A stretch of DNA of 64,000 nucleotides from Tardiphaga sp051811025 (GTDB taxonomy: Bacteria; Pseudomonadota; Alphaproteobacteria; Rhizobiales; Xanthobacteraceae): the NCBI RefSeq assembly GCF_051811025.1, contig NZ_JBPWQE010000001.1:930001-994000 (forward strand), written 5' to 3'. Positions within the stretch are counted from its first letter, which is position 1. Every line of letters starts with the position of its first letter. The notes beneath the pieces are model-generated. The model worked only from the letters and a program-made list of their open reading frames with translations, was not told the origin of the DNA and did no database searches. This document shows, one piece after another, positions 25,865 through 34,153 of the stretch. Position numbers and translations under genes: made by a program.

Positions 25865-26524
25865 TTAGGCTTTGCCTTTTCGGGCGGGCGATTCTCCGAG
25901 GATCGCCCGTATCTCACTGAAGGTGCGCTTCACAAGTGCCTCGGGTCTTTCGCTTGCGCCCTGCGCCAGCCAGATCTCGCCGCCGATCCGCATCGCGCCC
26001 GTCGTGATCATGGCGACCAGCCGCGCCTGTAATTGACCGGATTTATCCTTCGCGCGGTTGCCGAGCGCAGCAGCGATGGCGCGCTCCATCTTCTCGTATT
26101 TCCCGTGGTCGCGCGCGCGCAGCGCGGGATTGCCGTGCTTCAATCGCGCCATGGCGATCGCCTCGGAGCTCTCGAGCTGCTGCGCCATCGAGAGCAAGGC
26201 ATTTTCCGCGGCCAGCAGCATCGGCTCGTCCGTGGGCCTTGCGGCGATCGCGGCCACAAGGAAATCCGTGCTGGCATCCTGCCACGCCAGAACGAGGTCT
26301 TCCTTCGACGCGAAATAATGGAAGAAGCTGCGGCGCGAGATCTCTGCGGCGGCCGCAATGTCGTCCAGCGTCGTTTCCTCGAAACCGCGCTTGAGAAACA
26401 GCTCCATCGCGACCTTGGTCAGCCGCTCTCGCGTCTGCTGGCGCTTCCTTTCGCGCAGGCCGGTCGGCAGCGCAGCAGGTGCCGCAACCGATTCCGCTTC
26501 TGTTTTCCTCGGCTTAGCCGGCAT
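25865..26524 (-). CDS. TetR family transcriptional regulator
   Basis: The 219-residue repressor has an N-terminal helix-turn-helix (TLDDIAAAAEISRRSFFHYF, residues about 52-71) after a charged arm RERKRQQTRERL, and a helical ligand-binding C-terminus. The ATG at 26524 is preferred over longer in-frame starts because the leader MPAKPRKTEAE is of normal length. It is divergent from an SDR gene, with 113 nt between the starts and a perfect 13-bp palindrome in that gap. It probably represses both itself and the SDR. The inducer is unknown. Confidence 0.88.
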   Translation of the reverse strand: MPAKPRKTEAESVAAPAALPTGLRERKRQQTRERLTKVAMELFLKRGFEETTLDDIAAAAEISRRSFFHYFASKEDLVLAWQDASTDFLVAAIAARPTDEPMLLAAENALLSMAQQLESSEAIAMARLKHGNPALRARDHGKYEKMERAIAAALGNRAKDKSGQLQARLVAMITTGAMRIGGEIWLAQGASERPEALVKRTFSEIRAILGESPARKGKA

Positions 26525-26567
26525 CCTGGCGGTCACAACAATCCTCGATCTGCACCTATTGCAAGTT

Positions 26568-26580
26568 TGCACTGAGTGCA
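26568..26580. promoter_or_regulatory. TetR-type operator candidate TGCACT-G-AGTGCA
   Basis: A perfect 6-1-6 palindrome lies in the 113-nt divergent gap, 43 nt from the tetR-family start and 57 nt from the SDR start. Placement and symmetry fit a repressor site that blocks both promoters. The first six bases with the preceding T also form a TTGCAC -35-like hexamer for the SDR promoter. Confidence 0.55.
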
Positions 26581-26637
26581 CATTTATGTCCCGCGGCCGC
26601 GCCGCGCAACGATTCTCGATCCTGGGGAGATATAAGC

Positions 26638-27573
26638 ATGACGGACTGGAGCATCGACCATATTCCGCCCATGACCGGCAAACTGGCCGTGGTGACCGGG
26701 GCGACAGGCGGCCTCGGCTTCGAGACGGCAATGGCGCTGGCAGGCGCAGGCGCAGAAGTGGTGCTGACTGGCCGTAGCGACGCCACGGGGAGTGCTGCGA
26801 TCGAGCGTATCTGCGAGCGACATGCCGATGCGATCATCAGCTATGAGCACCTCGATCTCGCCAGTCTGGATTCGGTCGCTACTTTCGCGCGCCGTTTCGA
26901 TGCAATGTATGCGTCGCTTGATCTCCTGATTAATAATGCTGGCGTGATGGCGCTGCCGACGCGCCAGACCACTGCCGACGGCTTCGAGATGCAGCTCGGT
27001 ACCAATTATCTCGGTCACTATGCGCTCACCGCGCGTCTGCTCCCGGTACTTCGCCGCAACAAGGCACCACGGGTGGTCAATCTCAGCAGTATGGCGCATC
27101 GTTCGGGCCTGATCGATTTCGACGATCTCCAGGGCGCGACGTTCTACAAGCCCTGGAAAGCCTATCAGCAGTCGAAGCTGGCGATGCTGATCTTCGCGAT
27201 CGAGCTTCAGCGGCGCAGCGATGCCGCAGGCTGGGGTCTGATGAGCAATGCCACGCATCCCGGTTACGCGCTCACCGATCTCATTCCGAACGGTCCCGGC
27301 AGCGGCGGCTTGATGGGGCTCGGAAGCTGGTTGCTGCGTCCGCTGAGCCATTCAGCGGCCGCCGGTGCCTTGCCCACACTGTTTGCGGCTACCTCACCCG
27401 ATGCGAAGCCAGCTGGCTATTACGGCCCGAACGGCTTCTACGAATTGAAGGGGCCACCGGCTCCCGCGAAGATCATGCCGCGGGCGCAGGATGCCGCCGT
27501 CGCTGCGCGGCTGTGGGAAGTCTCCGCTGCGCTCACTGGCACGTCGTTCGATCAGGTCGCGATTGCCGCCTGA
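26638..27573 (+). CDS. short-chain dehydrogenase/reductase (retinol-dehydrogenase-like)
   Basis: This 311-residue SDR has the cofactor motif TGATGGLGFET, NNAGVMALP, the catalytic serine in NLSSMAHRSG and Tyr-x3-Lys in AYQQSKLAM. Its length and the Pro-Gly turn in HPGYALTDL place it with the retinol-dehydrogenase/oxidoreductase group of extended SDRs. It is probably controlled by the divergent TetR regulator. A second NAD(P)-binding protein follows 42 nt later and is likely co-transcribed up to the terminator at 28284. Substrate unknown. Confidence 0.87.
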   Translation: MTDWSIDHIPPMTGKLAVVTGATGGLGFETAMALAGAGAEVVLTGRSDATGSAAIERICERHADAIISYEHLDLASLDSVATFARRFDAMYASLDLLINNAGVMALPTRQTTADGFEMQLGTNYLGHYALTARLLPVLRRNKAPRVVNLSSMAHRSGLIDFDDLQGATFYKPWKAYQQSKLAMLIFAIELQRRSDAAGWGLMSNATHPGYALTDLIPNGPGSGGLMGLGSWLLRPLSHSAAAGALPTLFAATSPDAKPAGYYGPNGFYELKGPPAPAKIMPRAQDAAVAARLWEVSAALTGTSFDQVAIAA

Positions 27574-27615
27574 TTGCGCCGCTCGATCAACTGTCAGTCA
27601 TCCAAAGGAATTCCA

Positions 27616-28281
27616 ATGAAAGTCATTCTGTTCGGTGCGACCGGCATGGTCGGGCAAGGCGCACTCCGCGAGTGCCTGCTCGATCCCGATGTCGAGAGCG
27701 TGCTCGTGGTCGGCCGCAGCCCCACCGGGCGACGCGATGCAAAACTGCGTGAGATCACGCATAGCGATCTTTTCGACCTGTCGGCCATCGCGCCTGACCT
27801 GACGGGGTATGACGCCTGCCTGTTTTGCCTCGGGGTTTCTTCGCTGGGTATGAGCGAGCCGGACTATCGCCGGGTCACCTACGACATCACCCTCGCGGTG
27901 GCGAAGACGCTGGTGCGGCTCAATCCGGCGATGACCTTCGTTTATGTCACCGGCCAGAGTACTGACAGCACCGAGCAGGGCAGCGTGATGTGGGCGCGGG
28001 TCAAGGGCAAAACCGAGAACGACTTGCTCAAGCTGCCGTTCAAGGCGGCCTATATGTTTCGTCCAGGCGGCATCCAACCGCTGCATGGCGTGCGCTCGAA
28101 GACTGCATGGATTCAGGCCATTTACACGGCTACGGCGCCGCTCTGGGCGCTGCTCAACCGGCTCGCCCCGAAATATGTCACCACGTCCGAAAATATCGGC
28201 CGCGCCATGATCCGGGTGGTTCGCAACGGCTATCCGAAGCCCATTCTGGAGACACTGGATATCAATCTGGTCGGAGCGTAA
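27616..28281 (+). CDS. NAD(P)-binding Rossmann-fold protein (atypical SDR)
   Basis: The 221-residue protein begins with a Rossmann strand and the glycine motif GATGMVGQG, then LVVGRSPTGRRD and a conserved-looking MWARVKGKTENDLL helix containing the SDR-type Lys. It resembles the HTATIP2/NmrA-like group of atypical SDRs, some of which are reductases and others redox sensors. It has a CAAAGGAATT leader before the ATG at 27616. A clear terminator follows 2 nt after its stop, closing the transcript. Confidence 0.78.
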   Translation: MKVILFGATGMVGQGALRECLLDPDVESVLVVGRSPTGRRDAKLREITHSDLFDLSAIAPDLTGYDACLFCLGVSSLGMSEPDYRRVTYDITLAVAKTLVRLNPAMTFVYVTGQSTDSTEQGSVMWARVKGKTENDLLKLPFKAAYMFRPGGIQPLHGVRSKTAWIQAIYTATAPLWALLNRLAPKYVTTSENIGRAMIRVVRNGYPKPILETLDINLVGA

Positions 28282-28283
28282 AC

Positions 28284-28303
28284 GGGCCGATTCGGCCCTT
28301 TTT
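28284..28303 (+). terminator. rho-independent terminator
   Basis: GGGCC-GATTC-GGCCC followed directly by TTTTT, starting 2 nt after the stop of the Rossmann-fold gene. It is the clearest terminator in the window and separates the TetR-controlled pair from murA. Confidence 0.9.
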
Positions 28304-28407
28304 CAGATTTGCTGCAGGCCTCATCGAAAAACCGCAAATTTCGACACTTTTGCTTTAAAGAGGCCATCCGCCCTATAGTCAGGGCACAGCAATCAGCGGG
28401 AATCGGT

Positions 28408-29697
28408 ATGGATCGCATTCGCATCGTCGGCGGCAGCAAACTCAATGGCACGATCCCGATTTCGGGCGCCAAAAACGCGGCGCTGCCATTGATGATCGCC
28501 GGTCTGTTGACCGACGAGACGCTGATTCTCGACAACGTGCCGCGTCTGGCCGACGTCGCGCAGTTGCAGCGCATTCTCGGCAATCACGGCGTGGACATCA
28601 TGTCGGCGGGCAAGCGCCCCGGCGATCATGAATATCAGGGCCAGACCCTGCATATCTCCGCCGCCAACATCATCGACACGACAGCGCCCTACGAGTTGGT
28701 CTCGAAGATGCGCGCGTCCTTCTGGGTGATCGCGCCGCTGCTGGCGCGCATGCATGAAGCCAAGGTCTCGCTGCCAGGCGGCTGCGCCATCGGCACCCGT
28801 CCGGTGGATCTGCTGATCATGGCGCTGGAGAAGCTCGGCGCCGACCTCACCATCGACGGCGGCTATGTCATCGCCAAGGCTCCCGGCGGCCTCAAGGGGG
28901 CCGAGATCGATTTTGCGAAGGTCACTGTGTCCGGCACCCATGTGGCGCTGATGGCCGCGACGTTGGCCAAGGGCACGACCATTATCAACAACGCGGCGTG
29001 CGAGCCGGAAATCGTCGACGTTGCCGACTGCCTGAACAAGATGGGCGCGCGCATCTCCGGCGCCGGCACCACGACGATCACGATCGAGGGCGTGGCCAAG
29101 CTGAATGGCACGCGCCACACCGTGCTGCCGGATCGCATTGAGACCGGCACCTATGCCATGGCGGTCGCCATGACCGGCGGCGACGTGCAGCTCTCCGGCG
29201 CACGGCCTGAACTGCTGCAGGCAGCGCTCGACGTATTGGTCGAAGCAGGCGCAACGGTGACGCCGAACAACGACGGAATCCGCGTCGCCCGCAATGGCGC
29301 CGGCATCAAGCCGGTGAACGTGTCGACGGCGCCATTCCCGGGTTTCCCGACAGATCTTCAGGCGCAGTTGATGGCGCTGATGACCACGGCAAAGGGGTCG
29401 TCGCATATCACCGAGACGATCTTCGAAAACCGCTTCATGCATGTGCAGGAGCTGGCACGCTTCGGCGCGCGGATTCACCTCGACGGTGAAACCGCGACCA
29501 TCGACGGCACCGCCAAGCTGCGCGGCGCGCCCGTGATGGCGACCGATCTGCGCGCCTCGGTCTCTCTGGTGATCGCTGGCCTCGTCGCGGAAGGCGAGAC
29601 CATGGTCAACCGCATCTATCATCTCGATCGTGGCTTCGAGCGGCTCGAGGAAAAGCTGTCCGCCTGCGGCGCCACCATCGAGCGCATCAGCGGATAG
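28408..29697 (+). CDS. murA: UDP-N-acetylglucosamine 1-carboxyvinyltransferase MurA
   Basis: MurA transfers enolpyruvate from PEP to UDP-GlcNAc, the first committed step of peptidoglycan synthesis, in the cytosol. The 429-residue length is right. The active-site cysteine, target of fosfomycin, is present as Cys126 in LPGGCAIGTRP, and the catalytic region NAALPLMIAGLLT contains the usual Lys-Asn pair. A longer frame starts at 28309 but the ATG at 28408 gives the standard MDRIRIVGGSKLNG start. A DUF2948 gene and hisD follow. Confidence 0.97.
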   Translation: MDRIRIVGGSKLNGTIPISGAKNAALPLMIAGLLTDETLILDNVPRLADVAQLQRILGNHGVDIMSAGKRPGDHEYQGQTLHISAANIIDTTAPYELVSKMRASFWVIAPLLARMHEAKVSLPGGCAIGTRPVDLLIMALEKLGADLTIDGGYVIAKAPGGLKGAEIDFAKVTVSGTHVALMAATLAKGTTIINNAACEPEIVDVADCLNKMGARISGAGTTTITIEGVAKLNGTRHTVLPDRIETGTYAMAVAMTGGDVQLSGARPELLQAALDVLVEAGATVTPNNDGIRVARNGAGIKPVNVSTAPFPGFPTDLQAQLMALMTTAKGSSHITETIFENRFMHVQELARFGARIHLDGETATIDGTAKLRGAPVMATDLRASVSLVIAGLVAEGETMVNRIYHLDRGFERLEEKLSACGATIERISG

Positions 29698-29715
29698 GGT
29701 TCTCTAGGGGGCGTC

Positions 29716-30162
29716 GTGACGGGTCAACGCAAGCTAATTGCACTGGATGCCGACGACCTCGCGGTGATTTCCGCGCATGTGCAGGATGCCGCCGTTAATG
29801 TCGGCGACATTATCTGGCGGCAGAGCGAAAAGCGGCTGGTGGTCGGCATGAGCCGGCTCGACTGGGACCAGGCAATTTCGGGTGAGGTGACGCCGCGCCG
29901 GCTGGTTTCGGCGCTGCGCTTCGACCGCGTGCTGGCCTGCAAGTCCCGCGATATCGATCTCGACACGCCCGATATCGCGCTGGAACTGTTCGGCATCGAA
30001 TTCCATCCTGGCGAGGCGCCGAGCGGCAGCGCGGTCCTGATGTTTGCCGGCGGCGGTGCCCTGCGGCTCGACGTGGAGTGCCTTGAGGTCGAACTGGCCG
30101 ATCTCGGCCCGGACGATCTGACCAGCGATGCCGGTACCGAGGCTTCCGGTCTGGACGCCTGA
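29716..30162 (+). CDS. DUF2948 family protein
   Basis: This 148-residue protein opens with TGQRKLIALDADDLAVISAHVQDAAV, matching the DUF2948 pattern of alphaproteobacteria. It has no known function. Its conserved place between murA and hisD in this group suggests a core role. GTG at 29716 is the start, 18 nt after murA. There is no signal peptide or membrane segment. Confidence 0.85.
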   Translation: MTGQRKLIALDADDLAVISAHVQDAAVNVGDIIWRQSEKRLVVGMSRLDWDQAISGEVTPRRLVSALRFDRVLACKSRDIDLDTPDIALELFGIEFHPGEAPSGSAVLMFAGGGALRLDVECLEVELADLGPDDLTSDAGTEASGLDA

Positions 30163-30265
30163 TCCGCTATTCATCCTTTCCATAGCAGCACAGGGTTGAC
30201 GGCCCTTTGCCGCCGCGCCATTGAGCAGGGGGCCTTGGCCGGCAAGGCCCCGCCGGAACACCAGA

Positions 30266-31561
30266 ATGCCAATTCGTATCGATACCGCCAGCGCCGATTT
30301 CACCCAGCGCTTCAATGCCTTCCTGACCATGAAGCGCGAAGTCGCGGCCGATATCGAGGCCGCCACCCGCGCCATCGTCGATGACGTCGCGGCACGCGGC
30401 GACGCAGCGCTGCTGGAGGCCACCCGCAAGTTCGATCGGCTGGACCTCCAGGCCTCCGGCCTGCGCGTGACCGCGGCCGAAGTCGATGCCGCCGTGGCGG
30501 CCTGCGATGCAGAGACAGTGGATGCCCTGACATTCGCTCGCGACCGCATCGAACTGTTTCACAAGCGCCAGCTGCCCAAGGACGACCGCTTCACCGATGC
30601 TCTCGGGGTCGAGCTTGGCTGGCGCTGGAGCGCCATTGAAGCTGTCGGTCTCTACGTGCCCGGCGGCACGGCCGCCTATCCATCGTCGGTGCTGATGAAT
30701 GCTGTGCCGGCGAAGGTCGCCGGCGTCGAGCGCGTGGTGATGGTGGTGCCGTCGCCGGACGGCAAGCTCAATCCGCTGGTGCTAGCCGCCGCAAAGCTCG
30801 GTGGCGTGTCCGAAATCTACCGCGTAGGTGGCGCGCAGGCCGTGGCCGCGCTCGCTTACGGGACCGCGACCATCGCGCCAGTGGCCAAGATCGTCGGCCC
30901 GGGCAACGCTTATGTGGCCGCCGCCAAACGGCAGGTGTTTGGCAAGGTCGGCATCGACATGATCGCAGGTCCGTCGGAAGTGCTTGTTGTCGCCGACGAC
31001 ACCGCCAATGCCGACTGGATTGCCGCCGATCTGTTGGCGCAGGCGGAGCACGACGTCAACGCGCAGTCGATCCTGATCACCGACAGCGAGCGCCTTGCGG
31101 ACGATGTTATCCTTGCCGTCGAGGCCCAGCTCACCACACTGCCGCGCGCCGAGATCGCGCGTGCGTCGTGGGAGGATTTCGGCGCGGTCATTCTGGTCGA
31201 GACGCTCGATGACGCCGTGCCGCTCGCCAACGCCATCGCCGCCGAACATCTCGAAATCATGACGGCCGATCCTGAGGCGTTCTCGCTCAAGATACACAAT
31301 GCTGGCGCCATCTTCCTCGGCGGCCATACGCCGGAAGCGATTGGCGATTATGTCGGCGGCTCCAACCACGTGCTGCCGACCGCACGCTCGGCGCGGTTCT
31401 CGTCGGGCCTCGGCGTACTTGACTTCATGAAGCGAACATCGATCCTGAAGTGCGGGCCAGATCAGCTGCGGGCGCTGGGACCGGCTGCGATGACGCTGGG
31501 CAAGGCCGAAGGCCTCGATGCCCACGCACGTTCGGTCGGATTGCGCCTCAATTTGCGATGA
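30266..31561 (+). CDS. hisD: histidinol dehydrogenase HisD
   Basis: HisD carries out the last two steps of histidine synthesis: histidinol to histidinal to histidine with 2 NAD+, zinc-dependent. The 431-residue protein carries YVPGGTAAYPSSVLMNAVPA, the NAD-site stretch VAKIVGPGNAYVAAAKR, DMIAGPSEVLVVAD, and the active-site EHLEIM with the catalytic Glu-His. The ATG at 30266 is chosen over an upstream GTG because it gives the usual MPIRIDT start. Its stop overlaps the next ATG. Confidence 0.97.
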   Translation: MPIRIDTASADFTQRFNAFLTMKREVAADIEAATRAIVDDVAARGDAALLEATRKFDRLDLQASGLRVTAAEVDAAVAACDAETVDALTFARDRIELFHKRQLPKDDRFTDALGVELGWRWSAIEAVGLYVPGGTAAYPSSVLMNAVPAKVAGVERVVMVVPSPDGKLNPLVLAAAKLGGVSEIYRVGGAQAVAALAYGTATIAPVAKIVGPGNAYVAAAKRQVFGKVGIDMIAGPSEVLVVADDTANADWIAADLLAQAEHDVNAQSILITDSERLADDVILAVEAQLTTLPRAEIARASWEDFGAVILVETLDDAVPLANAIAAEHLEIMTADPEAFSLKIHNAGAIFLGGHTPEAIGDYVGGSNHVLPTARSARFSSGLGVLDFMKRTSILKCGPDQLRALGPAAMTLGKAEGLDAHARSVGLRLNLR

Positions 31562-32055
31562 GTAACGCCCCTCCACCAGAGGATGACAGCAACAACCGCA
31601 TCGTGGCGGTGACGCTCGATGAGGAATCGATCGGCCGTTCCGGGCCGGATATCGAGCATGAGCGCGCGATCGCGATCTACGACCTGATCGAGCAGAATCT
31701 GTTTGCGCCGGAAGGCGCGCATGTCGGCCCGTTTACGCTGCACATCGGCATCACCGGCAGCCGGCTGATGTTCGACATCCGCCGCGAGGACGGCACGCCT
31801 GTCGTCGCGCACCTATTGTCGCTGGGGCCGTTCCGCCGCATTGTGAAAGACTACTTCATGATCTGCGACAGCTACTATCAGGCGATCCGTACCGCCACGC
31901 CGGACAAGATCGAAGCCATCGACATGGGGCGCCGCGGCATCCACGACGAAGGCTCGCGGACATTGCAGGAAAGACTGGCCGGCAAGGTACGCGTCGATTT
32001 CGAGACGTCGCGACGGCTGTTCACGTTGATCTCCGTCCTTCACTGGAAAGGCTAG
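31558..32055 (+). CDS. UPF0262 family protein
   Basis: The 165-residue protein belongs to UPF0262, recognised by RIVAVTLDEESIGRSGPDIEHER and the repeated FDIR and FRRIVKDYF elements. It is found almost only in alphaproteobacteria, next to hisD. No function is known. The ATG overlaps the hisD stop by 4 nt, and 6 nt separate it from the next gene, so the block is translationally coupled. Confidence 0.88.
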   Translation: MSNAPPPEDDSNNRIVAVTLDEESIGRSGPDIEHERAIAIYDLIEQNLFAPEGAHVGPFTLHIGITGSRLMFDIRREDGTPVVAHLLSLGPFRRIVKDYFMICDSYYQAIRTATPDKIEAIDMGRRGIHDEGSRTLQERLAGKVRVDFETSRRLFTLISVLHWKG

Positions 32056-32061
32056 TCGCTG

Positions 32062-32529
32062 ATGGCCGCGCCGCCACGCGCGCGTACGCCGCAGGCGGTG
32101 TTGTTTGCCTGTGGCCAGAATAGCGTGCGCTCGCCGATGGCCGCCAGCCTGTTGCAGCAGATGTTTCCGCAGGCGCTGTATGTGAAATCTGCCGGGGTGA
32201 AGAAGGGCGAGCTCGATCCCTTCGCGGTGGCCGTGATGGCCGAACTCGGCCAGGACATCTCCAGACATAAGCCCATGACCTTCGAGGAACTCGATGATTG
32301 GGAAGGGCTCAATTTCGATCTCATCATCACGCTGTCGCCGGAGGCGCATCACAAGGCGCTGGACCTGACGCGCACCGATGCCGCCGAGGTCGAATACTGG
32401 CCGACGGTGGACCCGACGGGAACCGAAGGTAATCGTGAACAGAAACTGGCCGCCTATCGCGAGGTCTGCGACGGCCTGCTACTGCGCATCCGCAAGCGTT
32501 TCGCCAAAGGCAGTGCTGCCAGCGGTTAA
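32062..32529 (+). CDS. low-molecular-weight phosphatase family protein
   Basis: This 155-residue protein has the P-loop C-x5-R in ACGQNSVRSPMA (Cys17 to Arg23) and a late Asp-Pro in WPTVDPTG that would act as general acid. It therefore belongs to the LMW protein-tyrosine-phosphatase/arsenate-reductase fold. Phosphatase activity is likely; arsenate reduction is possible but there is no ars context. It belongs to the hisD-maf block. In several relatives I recall infA following this gene, but here only a 74-nt spacer with hairpins precedes maf. Confidence 0.85.
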   Translation: MAAPPRARTPQAVLFACGQNSVRSPMAASLLQQMFPQALYVKSAGVKKGELDPFAVAVMAELGQDISRHKPMTFEELDDWEGLNFDLIITLSPEAHHKALDLTRTDAAEVEYWPTVDPTGTEGNREQKLAAYREVCDGLLLRIRKRFAKGSAASG

Positions 32530-32603
32530 ATAACCGCACCGCGGTTGTCGAAGCAGGGGGCTTCCGATAGGTTCCGGCCGCATTTCCAGGATCATCAGCC
32601 AGC

Positions 32604-33227
32604 ATGCTCGGCCGTCCCAAATTCGTTCTCGCCTCCGGTTCGCCCCGTCGTCTCAGCCTGCTCAATCAGGCCGGGATCGAGCCCGATGCGCTGCGCCCCG
32701 CCGATGTCGACGAGACCCCGAAGCGGGGCGAACTGCCGCGCGCCTGCGCCAATCGCCTGGCTCGCGCCAAGGCGGAAGCGGCGCTGAAATCAGTCCAGCT
32801 CGACGACGAACTCCGCGGCGCGTTCATTCTCGCTGCAGATACCGTGGTGGCCGTCGGTCGCCGCATCCTGCCCAAGGCAGAACTGGTCGATGAGGCCTCG
32901 CAGTGTCTGCGGCTGCTGTCGGGCCGCAACCACCGCGTCTACACGGCGGTCTGCATCGTCACCCCCAAGGAAAGCTTCCGGCAGCGGCTGATCGAGACCA
33001 AGGTGCGCTTCAAGCGCCTTAACGAAGAAGACATCTCGACCTATATCGGCTCCGGCGAATGGCGCGGCAAAGCCGGCGGCTACGCTGTGCAGGGCATTGC
33101 CGGTTCCTTCGTGGTCAAGATGGTCGGCTCCTATACCAATATCGTGGGCCTGCCGCTCTACGAGACCGTCTCCCTGCTGGGTGGCGAAGGTTTCCCGATC
33201 CGTTTCGGCTGGTTGAATGCAAGCTAA
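32604..33227 (+). CDS. maf: Maf-family nucleoside triphosphate pyrophosphatase
   Basis: The 207-residue protein hydrolyses non-canonical or excess nucleoside triphosphates to monophosphate and pyrophosphate, and relatives influence septum formation. The signature FVLASGSPRRLSLLNQAG is at the N-terminus and the catalytic Asp in ILAADTVV is present. KAGGYAVQGIAG is also typical. The ATG of yacG lies inside its last codons, so the two are coupled. Confidence 0.94.
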   Translation: MLGRPKFVLASGSPRRLSLLNQAGIEPDALRPADVDETPKRGELPRACANRLARAKAEAALKSVQLDDELRGAFILAADTVVAVGRRILPKAELVDEASQCLRLLSGRNHRVYTAVCIVTPKESFRQRLIETKVRFKRLNEEDISTYIGSGEWRGKAGGYAVQGIAGSFVVKMVGSYTNIVGLPLYETVSLLGGEGFPIRFGWLNAS

Positions 33228-33393
33228 GGTGTCCAAACCCGGCGAAAAGCCGTGCCCGATCTGCGGCAAGCCCGTCGTGGAGGCCTCCAAGCCGTTCTGC
33301 TCCGAGCGTTGTCGCGACGTCGATCTCAACCGCTGGCTGTCGGGCTCCTATGCGATTCCCGGCAAACCGACGGATGACGAGGACGCCGAATAG
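33217..33393 (+). CDS. yacG: DNA gyrase inhibitor YacG (zinc protein)
   Basis: The 58-residue protein has the YacG zinc ribbon: C-x2-C in PCPICGKP and C-x3-C in FCSERCRDVDLNRWLSG. It binds zinc through four cysteines and in E. coli inhibits DNA gyrase by binding GyrB. The ATG at 33217 overlaps the end of maf by 11 nt. The acidic tail (DDEDAE) is common. tRNA-Phe follows 158 nt later. Confidence 0.93.
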   Translation: MQAKVSKPGEKPCPICGKPVVEASKPFCSERCRDVDLNRWLSGSYAIPGKPTDDEDAE

Positions 33394-33551
33394 GCTCGAC
33401 GGGCATTCGCGCGGTCCAAGCCAGTCCGAAGCTCCCATTTCCCATTGTTTTGACGGCAAAATCTTCGTTCACAGAAATCCCATCGGGCGGGTGGACAGGG
33501 CCGATTTGCCTGACTATAAACCGGCGCTCCCTGGACCTGATCCGGGGCGGC

Positions 33552-33627
33552 GCCCAGGTAGCTCAGTTGGTAGAGCATGCGACTGAAAATCGCAGTGTCG
33601 GTGGTTCGATCCCGCCCCTGGGCACCA
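33552..33627 (+). tRNA. tRNA-Phe(GAA)
   Basis: The acceptor stem GCCCAGG pairs with CCTGGGC, the D-arm starts TAGCTCAGTTGG, the anticodon arm TGCGA-CTGAAAA-TCGCA carries GAA, and CCA is encoded at 33625-33627. Its 3' end faces an integrase remnant, so it was probably an integration site. Confidence 0.96.
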
Positions 33628-33726
33628 TTGTCCCCCCTAAGCCTCTGTTTTCCAAGACAAATAAGCAGGATCAAAGACTTAGCGCTACCCAATTGGTACA
33701 CACGGGTGGTGCGCATGATCCTTGCT

Positions 33727-33990
33727 ATGAGTCGTCCTTGGAAGCATCCGAAGAGCGGCATGTACCGGCTGCGCAAGCGCGTTCCAGACGATTACAATTG
33801 CTTGTGGGCAAGCGCGAAGAGAAGCGAAGTCTTCAAACTAGGGACCCCGTTGAAGCCAAACGGCGGCACGCTTAGGCACTCGCTGAGATCGATGCCAAAT
33901 GGGCCAACATTCGGTCTGGGCAGAAGCAGCTCAGCGTCGCCCGTGCGTTCTGGCCGAGGCGTACGAGCCGGCTGCGCGATATGACCGACG
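33727..33990 (+). pseudogene. remnant of a tyrosine-recombinase integrase (DUF6538-like N-terminus)
   Basis: Starting 99 nt after tRNA-Phe, the frame reads MSRPWKHPKSGMYRLRKRV, a typical start of phage-type integrases that begin with a DUF6538 arm-binding domain. Near 33796 the homology shifts to another frame (LLVGKREEKRSLQTRDPVEA, then KRRHA). A TAG interrupts at about 33872, followed in the same frame by ALAEIDAKWANIR. The catalytic domain is missing. One frameshift, one stop and truncation make it non-functional. It marks a decayed element inserted at tRNA-Phe. Confidence 0.72.
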
Positions 33991-34153
33991 CTCGCCCCGG
34001 TCCCGCGTCGAACAGCCCGACCTTGCGCCGAAATCGCGGCCATCAGGCCCGGGCGCCTGAAGATGTTGGAAAGAAGCCTCTCGTAGCTGCTCGCGGCGCG
34101 AGATGGAGTCCCAATGCGCGAACAGGGCGTCTAGCATGTCCGTTTTGCCGCCG

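Noticed and set aside
28393..29622. Minus-strand open frame of 409 residues opposite murA
   Set aside because: Antisense shadow of murA with Arg/His/Gly-rich sequence and no recognisable motif.
32062..32529. Arsenate reductase assignment of the C-x5-R protein
   Set aside because: The fold is shared with LMW phosphatases and there is no ars gene nearby. The general phosphatase-like call is safer.
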